Notes under the pieces: generated by a model
Database searches by the model: none
Seen by the model: only the letters and a program-made list of their open reading frames with translations
What the model was told of the DNA's origin: nothing
Shown here: piece by piece, positions 6,453 to 7,731 of the stretch
How positions within the stretch are numbered: position 1 is the first letter of the stretch
Layout of the letters: each line of letters opens with the position of its first letter
Program-made: the position numbers and the translations under genes
NCBI GenBank assembly: GCA_049325055.1
Contig: JBMOPB010000053.1
Location: 1-7,731, forward strand
Reading direction: 5' to 3'
Origin: BRHc4a sp049325055
GTDB taxonomy: Bacteria > Bacillota > Desulfotomaculia > Desulfotomaculales > Desulfocucumaceae
DNA: 7,731 bases

Positions 6453-6553
6453 AAAAACCCACTCCTCCCTCCGGGGAAAGATATGGCTTTGCGTATATAA
6501 TTCTTTATTTTCATTGCTTTTCCTTCTAATCACCGGGCAGTCTGCCCAAGCAT
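6453..6553 (-). other. Leader of the kinase gene with a 13-base inverted repeat
   Basis: This spacer between the cstA terminator and the kinase ATG should hold a promoter if the terminator is efficient. The minus strand has TATATA (6499-6494) as a possible -10, but no good -35 sits 16-18 bases upstream. A perfect inverted repeat GGGCAG-A-CTGCCC (minus strand, 6547-6535) lies just after the terminator and could be an operator; its 1-base centre is too small for an RNA hairpin of the full arms. A strong, purine-rich GGGAGGAG ribosome binding site ends the region. Confidence 0.4.
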
Positions 6554-6578
6554 AAAAAATAGCCCCGCTGACCGGGGC
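6554..6578 (-). terminator. Rho-independent terminator between cstA and the kinase gene
   Basis: On the - strand, GCCCCG (6578-6573) pairs with CGGGGC (6567-6562) around a 5-base loop, followed by TA and six T residues (6559-6554). It lies 15 bases after the cstA stop codon. It should end most transporter transcripts and leave only partial readthrough into the kinase and regulator genes, unless these have a separate promoter. Confidence 0.85.
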
Positions 6579-6593
6579 CAAATTTGTTTACCC

Positions 6594-7731
6594 TTAAACC
6601 GGAGTGCCTGATGTGGAAGCAGATGAATTCTTATAATCAAAATATTTTTTGATGGAAAGTATTATAACCCCCACAGCAAGCACCATCAGCGCCAAGTCTG
6701 TTATTACAAGGGGAATGTTGTTGCTGGGCAGGTACTTGCCCACCAGCAGTTTATATAGAGCCGTAATGGTGGTGACCATCATGAATATTGCCGGCAGTAC
6801 AGCAAACCAGTTTGGTTTTCCCCTGTATAGCAGCCACATGGCCACCGCAATGAGGGCAAGCCCGGACAGCAGCTGGTTTGCCGAGCCGAATATAGGCCAT
6901 ATAACTGTATAAGCGTTGGAGTAACCCAGGTAAAGCATTATTATCACTGACAGTCCGGAATTAAACCAGAAGGTCTTCATAAAGCCGGGAACCTCTTTGA
7001 AGATATAGGACCACAGTTCCTCGAACAGGTAGCGGTTCAAGCGGACCGCCGTGTCCAGCGTGGTTATTATGAAACCTTCGATCATCAGTATTCCGAATAT
7101 GGTGCCGATGTACACGGGAATACCGATTGACTTCTCCAACAGTCCGCCCATTCCCAGTGAAAAGCCCAGAATGGCGTTGGCCCCCTTGGCGGGCCAGACT
7201 ATATCCATGTAATTCTGGAACGAAATACCGGAACCCACTGCCACCAGCACCAGGGTTGCCAGCACCCCTTCCAGCACCATTCCGCCGTAACCCACCCTGC
7301 GGGTGTGGGATTCCTTTGAGACCTGCTTGGAGGATGTGCCTCCGGAAACCAGGGAGTGGAAGCCGGAGATAGCCCCGCAGGCCACGGTGATAAACAGGAA
7401 GGGCCATATCATGCCCATCTTCTTCATGCCTTCCGCGATGTTAAATCCGGGAGCCTGTATGGTCACACCCCCGAAACCACCCAGTATGGCTCCCAGGAAC
7501 AGCAGGGCAAGACCGATATACAGAAGGAACGAGTTGGTGAAATCCCTGGGCTGCAGTATCATCCACACCGGGATGCCTGCCGCTAAGAGAACATATATCG
7601 AGAGTATGATCATCCAGACCTTGGGATCTATCATTACCGGGTTGGACAGTCCGACCAGAACCGAGATAACCCCCACACCCAGCGCCAGCAGGGCCGCCAC
7701 CCCCACCTTAATGCCCCGGCGGTAGTAGAGA
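6594..7731 (-). CDS. cstA: CstA/BtsT-family carbon starvation protein (peptide or pyruvate transporter), C-terminal part, 5'-truncated by the window
   Basis: About 378 C-terminal residues of a polytopic membrane transporter are visible; the family is usually 550-700 residues long. The frame stays open to the right edge (LYYRRGIK precedes the Val encoded by GTG at 7706), so that GTG is not a start. Conserved blocks include PFLFITVACGAISGFHSLVS followed by GGTSSKQ (visible residues ~110-136), GYGGMVLEG (~147-155), TTLDTAVRLNRY (~223-234) and WPIFGSANQLL (~278-288). Several hydrophobic helices surround them, and a short polar tail ends the protein. Family members import peptides (CstA) or pyruvate (BtsT, a proton symporter) when carbon is scarce. 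The linked LytS/LytTR pair, as with BtsSR and BtsT of E. coli, favours pyruvate or a similar carboxylate as substrate, but this is inference. A terminator follows directly. Confidence 0.93.
   Translation of the reverse strand, partial: LYYRRGIKVGVAALLALGVGVISVLVGLSNPVMIDPKVWMIILSIYVLLAAGIPVWMILQPRDFTNSFLLYIGLALLFLGAILGGFGGVTIQAPGFNIAEGMKKMGMIWPFLFITVACGAISGFHSLVSGGTSSKQVSKESHTRRVGYGGMVLEGVLATLVLVAVGSGISFQNYMDIVWPAKGANAILGFSLGMGGLLEKSIGIPVYIGTIFGILMIEGFIITTLDTAVRLNRYLFEELWSYIFKEVPGFMKTFWFNSGLSVIIMLYLGYSNAYTVIWPIFGSANQLLSGLALIAVAMWLLYRGKPNWFAVLPAIFMMVTTITALYKLLVGKYLPSNNIPLVITDLALMVLAVGVIILSIKKYFDYKNSSASTSGTPV

Noticed and set aside
6494..6501. TATAAT on the + strand as a divergent promoter
   Set aside because: The -10 match (6496-6501) lies inside the kinase leader, with no plus-strand gene downstream and no suitable -35 recognised.
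6453..6581. Upstream extension of the kinase frame through the leader and part of the terminator
   Set aside because: It would translate the transcription terminator and the ribosome binding site; the ATG at 6452 with AGGAG gives the expected N-terminus.
7303..7725. Plus-strand open frame opposite cstA
   Set aside because: It mirrors a conserved membrane-protein gene, and its Pro/Arg-rich product has no recognisable motif.
1..7731. CRISPR array, insertion sequence, prophage or other mobile system
   Set aside because: No regularly spaced repeats, transposase or integrase genes, or terminal inverted repeats are visible; nearly all sequence is accounted for by housekeeping and signalling genes.

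Overview
The window reads as an ordinary chromosomal segment of a Gram-positive anaerobe of the Clostridia, most like the Desulfotomaculum/Pelotomaculum (Peptococcaceae) group. This placement is inferred from gene order, from an IspH-S1 fusion typical of Clostridia, from strong GGAGG-type ribosome binding sites and from mid-range base composition; no marker gene settles it. I see no mobile element, CRISPR array, tRNA or rRNA.

Left part (+ strand, 1-3858): the 3' end of aroA (shikimate pathway) is followed by two hairpins, the second a Rho-independent terminator. After a non-coding gap come cmk (CMP kinase), plsC (1-acylglycerol-3-phosphate acyltransferase) and a long gene that fuses IspH (last enzyme of the MEP isoprenoid pathway) to a four-domain ribosomal protein S1. 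These three overlap by 1 and 4 bases (TGATG and TTGA junctions, the last with a TTG start), so they look like one translationally coupled housekeeping operon. A good internal ribosome binding site and ATG lie exactly at the IspH/S1 boundary.

Middle (3859-3970): the two halves converge here. Two hairpins lie in crossed order: the one beside the rpsA end has its U-rich tail on the - strand, and the one beside the regulator gene's end has its U tract on the + strand. The two 3' UTRs should therefore overlap by roughly 100 bases. The minus-strand hairpin is a near-copy (16/17) of the aroA terminator.

Right part (- strand, 7731-3971): a 5'-truncated carbon-starvation/pyruvate-transporter family gene (CstA/BtsT), then a terminator, then a LytS-type sensor kinase gene and a LytTR response regulator gene separated by 1 base. 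In E. coli, LytS-family kinases with LytTR regulators (BtsSR) control the CstA-family pyruvate importer BtsT. The linkage here suggests a self-contained system for sensing and importing pyruvate or a similar small carboxylate. The terminator would let the transporter be expressed far more strongly than its regulators.

The genes belong to known families. The parts most worth a second look are regulatory: the internal start in the fusion gene, the crossed convergent terminators, the repeated terminator sequence, and the 13-base inverted repeat in front of the kinase gene.
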